Source: Tersicoccus mangrovi (lineage in GTDB: Bacteria > Actinomycetota > Actinomycetes > Actinomycetales > Micrococcaceae). From it: a stretch of DNA of 64,000 nucleotides. The DNA lies in the NCBI RefSeq assembly GCF_036881825.1, contig NZ_JBAJMW010000002.1, positions 62,001 through 126,000 of the forward strand, written 5' to 3'. The notes below the pieces were generated by a model that did no database searches, had not been told where the DNA came from, and was given only the letters and a program-made list of their open reading frames with translations. The position numbers and the translations under genes were made by a program. Below, in pieces: positions 25,427 to 34,476 of this stretch (positions are counted from its first letter, which is position 1; each line of letters starts with the position of its first letter).

Positions 25427-27360
25427 GACGCTGTCCTGGGTTCCGGCCGCAGAACCGGCTGGAGCGCGTCGATGACGGCGGGATCCTCGATGGTCGACGG
25501 GACGACGTAGTCCTCTCCGTCGGCCATCTGCCGCATGGTCTTGCGCAGGATCTTGCCGGACCGGGTCTTGGGCAGGGCGTCGACCACGACGGCGGTGCGG
25601 AAGTCGGCCACCGGGCCGATCTCCTGGCGCACGAGGCCCACGAGTTGCCGCTGCAGGTCCTCGGGCTCGACGTCGACGCCCGACTTGAGCACGACGTAGG
25701 CGACCGCCTTCTGGCCCTTGAGGGCATCCGCGACCCCGATGACGGCGCACTCGGCGACGGCCGGGTGCGAACCGACCACCTGCTCGATCGCGCCCGTCGA
25801 GAGGCGGTGACCGGCCACGTTGATGACGTCGTCGGTGCGGCCCATGACGAAGAGGTAGCCGTCCTCGTCGCGGTAGCCGGAGTCACCGGTCGCGTAGAAG
25901 CCGGGGAACGCGGTCAGATAGGACGACACGTACCGCTCGTCGCTGCCCCACAGGGTGGTCAGCGTGCCCGGCGGCAGCGGCAGCCGGATGACGATGTTGC
26001 CCTCGTCGCCCGAGGCCTGCGGCGCGCCCGATCCGTCGACGATCTCGAGGTCGAACCCGGGCGCGGGCACGGTCGGCGAGCCCGGCTTGATCGGCAGGGC
26101 CTCGAGGCCACGGGGATTCACGCAGATCGCCCACCCCGTCTCCGTCTGCCACCAGTGATCGACCACGGGCACCTGCAGGTGCTCGGCCGCCCACCGGTAG
26201 GTGTCGGTGTCCAGCCGCTCCCCGGCGGCGAACAAGGTGCGCAGCGACGAGAGGTCGTGCTCGGCCAGCAACGACGCCTCCGGATCGGCCTTCCGGATGG
26301 CGCGCAGCGCCGTGGGCGCGGTGAAGAGGACGTCGACGCGGTGATCGTCGATGACTCGCCAGAAGGCTCCGGCGTCGGGGGTACCGACGGGCTTGCCCTC
26401 GTACAGGACGGTGGTCGCGCCCGCCAGCAGCGGCCCGTACACGATGTAGGAGTGCCCGACCACCCAGCCGACGTCCGAGGCAGTCCACATCACCTGGCCG
26501 GGCCCGACGTCGTAGATGTTGGCCATCGACCAGGTCAGCGCCACGCACGCGCCACCGGTGTCGCGCACGACACCCTTCGGCGTCCCGGTGGTGCCGGACG
26601 TGTAGAGGATGTAGAGAGGGTCGGTGGCCGCGACGGGGACCGGGTCGACCGCCGTGGCGCCGGCCATCTCCTCCGTCCAGGACAACCACGGCACGGCGTC
26701 GCCCGCTCCGTCCGAGCCGGCGCCGTCGAACTCCGACCGGTCGTGCGCGAAGCCGTCCCGCTCGGCCACGATCACCGCGCGCACCCGGTGCCCGCTCAAC
26801 CGCAGGGCCTCGTCCACCGCCGGCAGGTACTCGACCCGACGATTCGGCTCGAGGCCGCCACTGGCGGTGACGATCACCGTCGGGGCCGCGTCCCTGACCC
26901 GGCTGGCGACCTCGCGGGGCGCGAAGCCGCCGAAGACCACCGAGTGGACCGCACCGATCCGGGCGCACGCGAGCATCGCGATGACGGCCTGCGGGATCAT
27001 CGGCAGGTAGAGGATCACCCGGTCGCCCTGGTCGACCCCCTGCGCCCGCAGCACCCCGGCGAAGCGGCTCACCTCGTCCAGCAGGCGCGCATAGGTGAAG
27101 CTCTCGGTGGCGCCGAGCATGGCCGAGTCGTACACGAGCGCGGTCCGATCCCCGTGACCGGCAGCGACGTGACGGTCCAGCGCGTTGGCACACGCGTTCA
27201 GCCGGGCGTCCGGGAACCACCGGTAGAGCGGTGCCCGGGAGTCGTCGAGCGCACGGGTCGGAGGAACCTCCCACTCGACGCCGGCAGCCGCCTGCAGCCA
27301 GAACGATTTAGGGTCGGTCAGGCTCTTCTCGTACGCGCGCTGGTACGCCCCTGCAGTCAC
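25414..27360 (-). CDS. prpE: Propionyl-CoA synthetase
   Basis: Acyl-adenylate-forming ligase activating propionate to propionyl-CoA, the entry to the methylcitrate cycle. It shows an acetyl-CoA-synthetase N-terminal segment (SFWLQAAAGVEWEVPPTRAL), the P-loop YTSGTTGTPKG, the WWQTETG motif, the hinge YATGDSGYRDEDGY, and the C-terminal catalytic Lys in RSGKILRK. 648 aa from GTG 27360; an in-frame extension to 27492 would cross the operator sites and is rejected. Divergent from the GntR regulator and prpDBC, so all steps from propionate to pyruvate plus succinate are encoded here apart from 2-methylaconitate handling by aconitase. Confidence 0.92.
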   Translation of the reverse strand: MTAGAYQRAYEKSLTDPKSFWLQAAAGVEWEVPPTRALDDSRAPLYRWFPDARLNACANALDRHVAAGHGDRTALVYDSAMLGATESFTYARLLDEVSRFAGVLRAQGVDQGDRVILYLPMIPQAVIAMLACARIGAVHSVVFGGFAPREVASRVRDAAPTVIVTASGGLEPNRRVEYLPAVDEALRLSGHRVRAVIVAERDGFAHDRSEFDGAGSDGAGDAVPWLSWTEEMAGATAVDPVPVAATDPLYILYTSGTTGTPKGVVRDTGGACVALTWSMANIYDVGPGQVMWTASDVGWVVGHSYIVYGPLLAGATTVLYEGKPVGTPDAGAFWRVIDDHRVDVLFTAPTALRAIRKADPEASLLAEHDLSSLRTLFAAGERLDTDTYRWAAEHLQVPVVDHWWQTETGWAICVNPRGLEALPIKPGSPTVPAPGFDLEIVDGSGAPQASGDEGNIVIRLPLPPGTLTTLWGSDERYVSSYLTAFPGFYATGDSGYRDEDGYLFVMGRTDDVINVAGHRLSTGAIEQVVGSHPAVAECAVIGVADALKGQKAVAYVVLKSGVDVEPEDLQRQLVGLVRQEIGPVADFRTAVVVDALPKTRSGKILRKTMRQMADGEDYVVPSTIEDPAVIDALQPVLRPEPRTASERA

Positions 27361-27430
27361 CGCGTGCCCCTCTGCTCGTCGGATGTGACGCAGCTCATGG
27401 TAGACGTCCGGACCGGCGAAGACCAGAGCT

Positions 27431-27492
27431 TTGTATACACATCGGAATGAACAGGCGGTGTCGAGCGCAATTTGGCGCATCTGTGTATACAC
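27431..27492. promoter_or_regulatory. Paired GntR-type operators in the prpE-gntR intergenic region
   Basis: Two palindromes of one type: tgtataca within ttgtatacac (27432-27439) and gtgtatacac (27483-27492). Their centres are 52 bp apart, close to five helical turns. TGTATACA-type dyads are typical for FadR/FCD-group GntR repressors, and the adjacent gene encodes one. Each lies near one of the divergent genes and overlaps tatac sequences that could be -10 elements. Confidence 0.62.
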
Positions 27493-27572
27493 TGGCGAAG
27501 GATGGCGCCGCGGCCACGACCGAGTCGACGGGCCGAACGACGCAACCGCGGTCGAGGAGAAGGGACGGTGCG

Positions 27573-28364
27573 ATGGCCCAGCGAGCCAGCGATCTCGCCT
27601 ACTTCCGGCTCCGCACCGAGATCGTCGACTGGCGGATGCCGCCCGGGACGACTCTCGCCGAGACGGAGCTCTCCGCCCGCCTCGGCGTCTCCCGCACCCC
27701 GATCCGCGAGGCCCTGGGACGACTCGTCGCGGACGGCCTCGCCGCTCCTCAGGGTGGCCGGGGTGTCACCGTCACCGATGTCTCCCTCGCGGACGCCCGC
27801 GATCTGTTCGACGTGCGCATCGCACTCGACGGGCGCGCTGCCGCCCTGGCCGCCCACCGGGCGGACCCGGCCGTCTTCGCCGGTCTGGCGGGTCGACTGC
27901 GGGCAGCGGCGGGCCTCCTCGCCGCGGTCGATGCCGGGGTGACCGGCGGCGCCGGTCACGCGGACGGCGCAGGCGAGGACGACGGCGCTGACGACGACGG
28001 TGTCAACAGCGACGACGGTCCGGACGACGACCGGACCGACGCCTACTACGACCTCGTCGGGCAGCTCGACGACGAGATCGACGACGCCGTCGCCAACCCG
28101 CATCTGCTCGAGGCGCAGCGCCGCCTGCGCACACAGCTGACCCGGCTGCGCCGGCTCGCCCGCGACAACCCGCACCGCCTCGCCGAGTCGGCGCTCGAAC
28201 ACGCCGCGATCGCCGACGCCATCGCCGCCGGCGACGCCGACCTCGCCGTCGCCGCCACCCGCGTCCACCTGGCCAACGCCCTGCGTGGCGTCACCGCGGC
28301 CATCACCGACGAGCCGCACGGCCCCACCGGCGTCCGGACCGAACCTGCCACCCGACTCACCTGA
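27573..28364 (+). CDS. GntR-family regulator with FCD domain (probable prp regulator)
   Basis: N-terminal winged helix (residues ~5-70: FRLRTEIVDWRMPPGTTLAE.., SARLGVSRTPIREALGRL) followed by an all-helical FCD ligand domain with metal/ligand His and Asp positions (DVRIALDG, HLANALRG). The FCD domain is interrupted around residues 130-165 by a Gly/Asp run (GEDDGADDDGVNSDDG..), unusual in this family. ATG 27573 chosen, ribosome site aaggga. Sits between the twin operators and prpDBC, so it probably senses propionyl-CoA or methylcitrate and controls both directions. Mycobacterial prp is instead controlled by PrpR, a different family. Confidence 0.82.
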   Translation: MAQRASDLAYFRLRTEIVDWRMPPGTTLAETELSARLGVSRTPIREALGRLVADGLAAPQGGRGVTVTDVSLADARDLFDVRIALDGRAAALAAHRADPAVFAGLAGRLRAAAGLLAAVDAGVTGGAGHADGAGEDDGADDDGVNSDDGPDDDRTDAYYDLVGQLDDEIDDAVANPHLLEAQRRLRTQLTRLRRLARDNPHRLAESALEHAAIADAIAAGDADLAVAATRVHLANALRGVTAAITDEPHGPTGVRTEPATRLT

Positions 28365-28409
28365 CCCGACCCGACCACCCCGAACACCAGTCGAGAGGAC
28401 CACCACCCG

Positions 28410-29939
28410 ATGCAGACCCACCACGTGCGCGTGCACCGCAGCGAGGAGAACCTGCCCCGCGAGGAGCAGCTCGCCCACCTGATCGCCCAGGTCGCCGCCG
28501 ACCCGGTCGCCGTCGACGACGAGGTCACCGCCATGGTGATCAACCGGATCATCGACAACGCCTCCGTCGCCATCGCCTCGCTGAACCGCGGCCCGATCGT
28601 CGCCGCCCGCGCGCAGGCCCTCACGCACCCGTCCTCCCGCGGCGGCAAGGGCGCCCTCCTCTTCGGCCTCGACGCCGCGGCCGAGCACCGCACCTCCCCC
28701 GAGTGGGCCGCCTGGGCCAACGGCGTCGCCGTGCGCGAGCTCGACTACCACGACACGTTCCTCGCCGCCGAGTACTCCCACCCGGGCGACAACATCCCGC
28801 CGATCCTCGCCGTCGCCCAGCACACCGGCCGCAACGGCGCCGACCTGATCCGCGGCATCGCCACCGGGTACGAGATCCAGGTCGACCTCGTCCGGGCCAT
28901 CTGCCTGCACGCGCACAAGATCGACCACGTCGCCCACCTCGGGCCCTCCGCGGCGGCCGGCATCGGCACCCTGCTCGGCCTGGACGTCGAGACGATCTTC
29001 CAGGCCGTCGGCCAGGCGCTGCACACCACCACCGCCACCCGCCAGTCCCGCAAGGGCGAGATCTCCACGTGGAAGGCCCACGCGCCGGCTTTCGCCGGGA
29101 AGATGGCCGTCGAGGCCGTCGACCGGGCGATGCGCGGCCAGACCTCTCCCGTGCCGATCTACGAGGGCGAGGACGGCGTCATCGCCTGGCTGCTCGACGG
29201 ACCGCAGGGCGCCTACGACGTGCCGCTGCCCGGCGCGGGTGAGGCGAAGCGCTCCATCCTGGACACCTACACCAAGGAGCACTCGGCCGAGTACCAGGCG
29301 CAGGCGTGGATCGACCTGGCCCGCAAGCTGCACCGCGAGCACCCCGAGCTGGTGGACCCGGCGAATGTCGCCTCCGTGCTGATCAAGACCAGCCACCACA
29401 CCCACTACGTGATCGGCTCCGGCGCGAACGACCCGCAGAAGTACGACCCCACGGCGTCGCGCGAGACCCTGGACCACTCGATCCCGTACATCTTCACGGT
29501 CGCGCTGCAGGACGGCGCCTGGCACCACGTCGACTCCTACGCTCCCGAGCGTGCGGGCCGCCCGGACACCGTCGAGCTGTGGCGCAAGGTCACCACGACC
29601 GAAGATCCCGAGTGGACCCGCCGCTACCACTCCCTCGACATCGCCGAGAAGGCGTTCGGCGGTTCCGTGGAGATCACGCTGAACGACGGGCGGGTCATCA
29701 CCGACGAGATCGCCGTCGCCGATGCGCACCCGCTCGGTGCGCGTCCCTTCGGCCGCGAGCAGTACGTCCAGAAGTTCCGCACGCTGGCCACCGGGCTCGT
29801 CGACGACGCCGAGATGGACCGCTTCCTCGACGCCGCCGCGCGCCTGCCGGAGCTGGGCGCCGGGGAGCTGGACGCCCTCAACATCCAGGCCGCCGACGGC
29901 GTCATCGACCTGGCCGCCGCCCCCACCGGCCTGTTCTGA
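28410..29939 (+). CDS. prpD: 2-methylcitrate dehydratase
   Basis: MmgE/PrpD-family dehydratase turning 2-methylcitrate into 2-methyl-cis-aconitate. Characteristic stretches: NGVAVRELDYHDTFLAAEYS with catalytic Asp/His, HPGDNIPP, HKIDHVAHLGPSAAAGIG, and SRKGEISTWKAHAPAFAG. 509 aa, full length. ATG 28410 follows gagagga; 45 bp after the regulator and 47 bp before prpB, so one operon. The end of the gene and the short spacer both contain gacctgttctgag-like text, a small local duplication. Confidence 0.94.
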   Translation: MQTHHVRVHRSEENLPREEQLAHLIAQVAADPVAVDDEVTAMVINRIIDNASVAIASLNRGPIVAARAQALTHPSSRGGKGALLFGLDAAAEHRTSPEWAAWANGVAVRELDYHDTFLAAEYSHPGDNIPPILAVAQHTGRNGADLIRGIATGYEIQVDLVRAICLHAHKIDHVAHLGPSAAAGIGTLLGLDVETIFQAVGQALHTTTATRQSRKGEISTWKAHAPAFAGKMAVEAVDRAMRGQTSPVPIYEGEDGVIAWLLDGPQGAYDVPLPGAGEAKRSILDTYTKEHSAEYQAQAWIDLARKLHREHPELVDPANVASVLIKTSHHTHYVIGSGANDPQKYDPTASRETLDHSIPYIFTVALQDGAWHHVDSYAPERAGRPDTVELWRKVTTTEDPEWTRRYHSLDIAEKAFGGSVEITLNDGRVITDEIAVADAHPLGARPFGREQYVQKFRTLATGLVDDAEMDRFLDAAARLPELGAGELDALNIQAADGVIDLAAAPTGLF

Positions 29940-29986
29940 GCCGGCCGCTCTCCATCGACCTGTTCTGAGAGAGAGAAGGACTTCCC

Positions 29987-30940
29987 ATGCTGTACTCCAC
30001 GACGACGCCGCAGGCCAAGCGGGCGACGCTGCGGGAGATGCTGGTGCCCGGTGCGGCCCGGCAGTTCCCCGGCGCGTTCAACCCGCTTTCCGCGCGGCTG
30101 ATCGAGCAGAAGGGCTTCGACGGGGTCTACATCTCCGGCGCGGTCCTGGCCAACGACCTCGGCCTACCCGACATCGGGCTGACCACCCTCACCGAGGTCG
30201 CCACCCGCGCCGGGCAGATCGCCCGGATGACGGACCTGCCGGCCCTGGTCGACGCGGACACCGGCTTCGGTGAGCCGATGAACGTGGCCCGCACCGTGCA
30301 GGAACTCGAGAACGCAGGCCTCGCCGGCTGCCACATCGAGGACCAGATCAACCCGAAGCGCTGCGGCCACCTGGACGGGAAGGCCGTCGTCGACACGGAG
30401 ACCGCCCTGAAGCGGATCAAGGCGGCCGCGGACGGGCGTCGCGACGAGAACTTCCTCATCATGGCGCGCACCGACATCCGGGCCCTGGACGCCGGGCCGG
30501 CCGGCCTGGCCGCCGCCGTCGAGCGGGCGAAGGCCCTCGTCGACGCCGGGGCTGACGCCATCTTCCCCGAGGCGATGGCCTCGGTCGAGGAGTTCGCGGC
30601 CATCTGCGAGGCCGTCGACGTGCCGGTGCTCGCGAACATGACGGAGTTCGGCAAGTCCGACCTCTTCACGCGCAGCGAGCTGGCCGACGCGGGCGTCGCG
30701 ATGATCATCTACCCGGTGACCCTGCTGCGGATCGCCCTCGGGGCGGCCGAGCGGGCACTGGACACCCTCACCGCCGACGGGACGCAGGACGCCGCGGTCC
30801 CGGACATGGCCACGCGGGCCCGGCTGTACGATCTCGTTGACTACGAGGCGTACAACCGGTTCGACACGGGGGTCTTCAACTTCCAGGTCCCGGGGACGTC
30901 TGCCTCCGGGCCCACCACCACAGGAGGAATGCATGGCTGA
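29987..30940 (+). CDS. prpB: 2-methylisocitrate lyase
   Basis: Cleaves 2-methylisocitrate to pyruvate and succinate; TIM-barrel of the isocitrate lyase/PEP mutase superfamily. Landmarks: PGAFNPLSARLIEQKGFDGVYISG at the N-terminus (first half diagnostic), metal-binding DADTGFGEP, the catalytic loop with HIEDQINPKRCGHLDGK (Cys in KRCGH), and MARTDIRA. ATG 29987 with agaagga six nt upstream. Its stop overlaps the prpC start by 8 bp. 317 aa. Confidence 0.95.
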   Translation: MLYSTTTPQAKRATLREMLVPGAARQFPGAFNPLSARLIEQKGFDGVYISGAVLANDLGLPDIGLTTLTEVATRAGQIARMTDLPALVDADTGFGEPMNVARTVQELENAGLAGCHIEDQINPKRCGHLDGKAVVDTETALKRIKAAADGRRDENFLIMARTDIRALDAGPAGLAAAVERAKALVDAGADAIFPEAMASVEEFAAICEAVDVPVLANMTEFGKSDLFTRSELADAGVAMIIYPVTLLRIALGAAERALDTLTADGTQDAAVPDMATRARLYDLVDYEAYNRFDTGVFNFQVPGTSASGPTTTGGMHG

Positions 30941-32072
30941 GACCGACATCAAGAAGGGGCTCGCGGGCGTCGTCGTCGACACCACCGCCGTCTCGAAGGT
31001 CAACCCCGAGACCAACTCGCTGCTCTACCGCGGCTACCCGGTTCAGGAGCTGGCGGCGTCGTGCAGCTTCGAGCAGGTGGCCCTGCTGCTGTGGAACGGT
31101 GAGCTGCCGTCCGACGACGAGCTGGCCGAGTTCACCGCGTTCGAGCGTGCGCACCGCGCCCTCTCGCCCGAGCTGAAGCAGGTCATCGACGCCCTGCCGG
31201 ACACCTGTCACCCGATGGACGTGTGCCGCACCGCCGCGTCGGTCCTCGGCGCGCAGGACCCGACGGCGGAGCACTCCTCGAAGGAGGCCAACCTCGCGAA
31301 GGCGAAGTCGCTGCTCGCGGCCATGCCGGCCGTCGTCGCCTACGACCAGCGGCGTCGCCGCGGTCAGGAGCTCGTCGAACCGCGTGAGGACCTGGGCTAC
31401 TCGGCCAACTTCCTGTGGATGACGTTCGGCGAGGAGGCCGCGCAGCCTGTCGTCGACGCGTTCAACGTCTCGATGATCCTGTACGCCGAGCACTCCTTCA
31501 ACGCCTCGACGTTCACGGCACGCGTCATCACCTCGACCCTGTCGGACCTGCACTCCGCGGTCGTCGGCGCGATCGGCGCGCTGAAGGGCCCGCTGCACGG
31601 TGGCGCCAACGAGGCCGTCATGCACACCTTCGACGAGATCGGCATCCGCCAGGAGGAGACCGCCGAGGAGGCCGAGGCGCGCGCGAAGGCGTGGATGGAC
31701 GACGCCCTGGCGCAGAAGAAGAAGGTCATGGGCTTCGGGCACCGCGTCTACAAGAACGGTGACTCGCGCGTGCCCACCATGAAGGCCGCGCTCGACGCGA
31801 TGATCGAGCACTACGACCGGCCCGAGGTCCTCGGCCTCTACAACGGGCTCGAGAAGTCGATGGGCGAGGCGAAGAACATCAAGCCGAACCTCGACTACCC
31901 GGCCGGCCCCGCGTATCACCTGATGGGCTTCGACACCCCGACGTTCACGCCGCTGTTTGTCGCCTCCCGGATCTCCGGGTGGACCGCCCACATCATGGAG
32001 CAGCTCGAGGCCAACGCGCTGATCCGTCCGCTGAGCGAGTACAACGGTCCGGACGAGCGTCACCTGAGCTGA
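30933..32072 (+). CDS. prpC: 2-methylcitrate synthase
   Basis: Condenses propionyl-CoA with oxaloacetate. Citrate-synthase fold with the short N-terminus of the PrpC group (KKGLAGVVVDTTAVSKVN), RGYPVQELA, active-site His in EHSFNASTF and GHRVYKNG and the conserved GPLHGGANE. ATG 30933 is set by aggagg inside the prpB tail. 379 aa. May also use acetyl-CoA, as relatives do. Last gene of the prpDBC unit, followed by a strong hairpin. Confidence 0.94.
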   Translation: MAETDIKKGLAGVVVDTTAVSKVNPETNSLLYRGYPVQELAASCSFEQVALLLWNGELPSDDELAEFTAFERAHRALSPELKQVIDALPDTCHPMDVCRTAASVLGAQDPTAEHSSKEANLAKAKSLLAAMPAVVAYDQRRRRGQELVEPREDLGYSANFLWMTFGEEAAQPVVDAFNVSMILYAEHSFNASTFTARVITSTLSDLHSAVVGAIGALKGPLHGGANEAVMHTFDEIGIRQEETAEEAEARAKAWMDDALAQKKKVMGFGHRVYKNGDSRVPTMKAALDAMIEHYDRPEVLGLYNGLEKSMGEAKNIKPNLDYPAGPAYHLMGFDTPTFTPLFVASRISGWTAHIMEQLEANALIRPLSEYNGPDERHLS

Positions 32073-32091
32073 GTCTCGTCCCTCCGACGGC

Positions 32092-32134
32092 GACGGCCGG
32101 TGGTCACCCGTGTCGGGTGGCCCCCGGCCGTCGG
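32092..32134. terminator. Hairpin between prpC and the convergent monooxygenase
   Basis: cgacggccgg (32092-32101) pairs with ccggccgtcg (32125-32134), with a further inner stem tcaccc / gggtgg. It starts 19 bp after prpC and covers the stop codon of the minus-strand gene, so it can serve both. Confidence 0.65.
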
Positions 32135-33534
32135 CGTTCCGGCACGCCGTTCCGGGCCGCCCGGCGGCGGCCGCGGCGCTGCTCCCGCCGCAGGTCGAAC
32201 CGGTAGTGGTCGAAGTCGACCTCCATGGTGTGTCGCGGCGAGCGGTAGAAGCGGCGCTTGGCGATCCGGTCGTCGGCACGCAGTTCGGTGCGGATGGTGT
32301 CGGCGTCCGGCAGCGCCGCGGCCCCGCTGACCAGGTCCGCGATCCAGGCGCCCTGGGCCTCGGCCAGCGGCATCACCGCCCCGACCGGCTGCAGCAGCCC
32401 GACGAAGTACAGGCCCGGCAGGTCCGGGTGGATCACCCGCTTCCACAGCGGCAGGTCGTTGTCCTGCACCGTCAGGAGGTCGTCGTCGAGAAAGGGGAAG
32501 GAGACCCGGTAGCCGGTTGCCCAGATGATCAGGTCCGCCGGGACGCGGCTGCCGTCGACGAAGACGACGTCGCGCCCGTCGAACCGCGCGATGCCGGGAC
32601 GCGGGGTGAGGCGCCCGGACCGGAGCGCCGCCCGGATGCCCTCGGACTGGACGGGGTGGGACTGGCCCGGGGCGTGACCCGGCCGGGGCAGGCCGAGCCG
32701 GGCGGTGTCACCGGACAGCAGGGCGCCGACGCGCAGGCGGGCACGCGTCGCCCACCACGGCATCCAGCCCGGGAGGGCGATCTGATCCGAGGGACGGCCC
32801 AGCAGGAACTTGCGCAACACCCACTCACCGCGTCGCTGGGAGATCGTGGCGGAGCGGCCGACGCGCGCGGCGGCCACCGCGATGTCCATCGCCGAGTTGC
32901 CGGAGCCGACCACGACGACGTCGCGTCCGGCCAGCTGCTCGGCGCTGCGGTACTCGTGGGAGTGCATCTGCTCGCCGTCGAACGTGCCCGGATACGCCGG
33001 ATCGGGCCAGCGGGCGTCCCAGTGATGCCCGTTGGCCACGACGACGGCGTCGAACCGCTCCGTGCGGGCGGCGTCACCGGCTGATTCGCCGTGCGTCCGG
33101 ATCGTGACGTCCCAGCCGCCGACGGCGGGGCGGACGTGCTCGACCGTCGTTCCGAAGGTGATCCGGTCACGGAGGCGGAAGTGGTCGGCATAGGCCGCGA
33201 AGTAGGCGGCGACCTGGTGGTGCATCGCGTACGGCGGGTAGTCCGCGGGCATCGGGAAGTCCGAGAACGCCATCCGTGGGCACGAGGTGTTGATCTCCAG
33301 GCTGTCGTAGCAGGCGGAGCGGCCGTTGGTGTTGCGGTAGACCCAGTTCCCGCCGATCACGGAGCCCTGTTCGTAGCAGGCGAACGGGATCCGGGCCGCC
33401 GCCAGTGCCTTGATCGTCGTCAAACCGCAGCAGCCGGCCCCGATGACGCACACGCGGGGCAGTGAGGGATCGGGTTCCGGCGGCACGAGCGCTGCGCGTA
33501 CGACGTGGCGACGTGGCGTCGATGACACGGCCAT
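32104..33534 (-). CDS. Flavin-containing monooxygenase
   Basis: FAD- and NADPH-dependent class B monooxygenase that oxygenates soft nucleophiles or ketones. Visible: FAD motif GAGCCGL (about residue 30), GSVIGGNW, the FMO-identifying signature FDGEQMHSHEYRS, NADPH motif VVGSGNSAMDIA, and a late WATGYRVSFPFL. 476 aa from ATG 33534. The C-terminus is a basic run (RREQRRGRRR) before ERRRPG. Substrate unknown; adjacent genes give no hint. Probably monocistronic, 100 bp downstream of the PadR gene in the same direction. Confidence 0.87.
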   Translation of the reverse strand: MAVSSTPRRHVVRAALVPPEPDPSLPRVCVIGAGCCGLTTIKALAAARIPFACYEQGSVIGGNWVYRNTNGRSACYDSLEINTSCPRMAFSDFPMPADYPPYAMHHQVAAYFAAYADHFRLRDRITFGTTVEHVRPAVGGWDVTIRTHGESAGDAARTERFDAVVVANGHHWDARWPDPAYPGTFDGEQMHSHEYRSAEQLAGRDVVVVGSGNSAMDIAVAAARVGRSATISQRRGEWVLRKFLLGRPSDQIALPGWMPWWATRARLRVGALLSGDTARLGLPRPGHAPGQSHPVQSEGIRAALRSGRLTPRPGIARFDGRDVVFVDGSRVPADLIIWATGYRVSFPFLDDDLLTVQDNDLPLWKRVIHPDLPGLYFVGLLQPVGAVMPLAEAQGAWIADLVSGAAALPDADTIRTELRADDRIAKRRFYRSPRHTMEVDFDHYRFDLRREQRRGRRRAARNGVPERRRPGATRHG

Positions 33535-33634
33535 GAGGCCATTGAACACCCGCCACCGGCCGACGGCGACCGGTCCGCCACCGACCTCCGGGTGCCGCTC
33601 TGGGCGGGACCCGGAAGGTCGACGCTGGCCGGTG

Positions 33635-34330
33635 TCAGGCCTCGTCCTCCTCGGGAGGCTCCTCCTCGGCGAGGATGCGGTAGATCGCCCGCCGGGCGGC
33701 GTCGACCTCCTTGATCGCGGCGCGCTGCTGCGCCTCCGGGGCGCTGCGCAGTTGCTTGGCCGCCTTCGCCAGTTCGGCAATGCTGCTGAACAGTTCGATG
33801 GTCTCGGACCCGGGCCAGGGCCCGTGCGAGGGTGCGGTGTCCCAGACCGCGTCGATCCGTTCGCGGTGCTCCTCGACGTAGGTGCGGCCCTCGCCGGTGA
33901 GCGCGTAGTCGACGCTGCGGCCCTGGCCCTCACCGGCGATGAGTTCCTCGTCCACGAGCTGGGCGAGGATCGGGTAGATCGAGCCTGCGCTCGGGGTCCA
34001 GGCGTCCTCCGTGCGCGCGGCGATGGTCTTCATCACCCCGTACCCGTTCGACGGCGCCTCGGCCAGGACCGCGAGGACGGCGAGACGGATGTCGCCACGG
34101 CCGGCCCGGCGTCGCCCGCCGGGACCGCCCCAGCCCCGTGGGCCGAAGCCCATGGAGCCGAACCAGGCGGCGGGGTCACCGCCGGCCCAGGGCGGGCGGC
34201 CGCCGCCGCCGAAGCCGGGTCCGAATCCGCCGCGGCCGCCGGGCCAGCCGGGGCCTCCGCCCCAGCCGCCCGGGCCGAAGCCGCGGCCGGCGTCGTCGCC
34301 CACGCCGGGAAATCCATGATGGTGTCGCAT
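33635..34330 (-). CDS. PadR-family transcriptional regulator with Gly/Trp-rich N-terminus
   Basis: Winged-helix repressor (about residues 80-155: RRAGRGDIRLAVLAVLAEAP..; GYGVMKTIAART, PSAGSIYPILAQLVDEELI) with a C-terminal dimerisation coiled coil. Preceding it are ~75 residues almost entirely Gly, Pro, Trp, Phe and Arg (GWGGGPGWPGGRGGFGPG and the like) after a MRHHHG start, as seen in some actinobacterial and bacilli PadR proteins. ATG 34330 has aggagg eight nt upstream. A perfect tatcgcgata dyad lies about 105 bp upstream, suggesting autoregulation. It may also control the Nudix or the monooxygenase gene. Confidence 0.87.
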   Translation of the reverse strand: MRHHHGFPGVGDDAGRGFGPGGWGGGPGWPGGRGGFGPGFGGGGRPPWAGGDPAAWFGSMGFGPRGWGGPGGRRRAGRGDIRLAVLAVLAEAPSNGYGVMKTIAARTEDAWTPSAGSIYPILAQLVDEELIAGEGQGRSVDYALTGEGRTYVEEHRERIDAVWDTAPSHGPWPGSETIELFSSIAELAKAAKQLRSAPEAQQRAAIKEVDAARRAIYRILAEEEPPEEDEA

Positions 34331-34432
34331 GATCGCGACCTCCTGTGGTGCTGAAAGGTCTGCGAGCCGGCCTTCCGGCCCGCCCGCACCGGGTCGGCTC
34401 TGCGAGCCGATCGTCGATGCGTGCGTTAACGA

Positions 34433-34458
34433 TATATCGCGATACAACGCGATACAAG
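34433..34458 (-). promoter_or_regulatory. Candidate PadR operator
   Basis: tatcgcgata (34435-34444) is a perfect palindrome inside tatatcgcgatacaac, followed by a second half-site gcgatacaa (34449-34457). TATATCGCGATATA-like dyads are known PadR targets, and this lies in the AT-rich leader of the padR gene, where a promoter would sit. Confidence 0.55.
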
Positions 34459-34476
34459 AGTCCGGAAGACGTTCGC

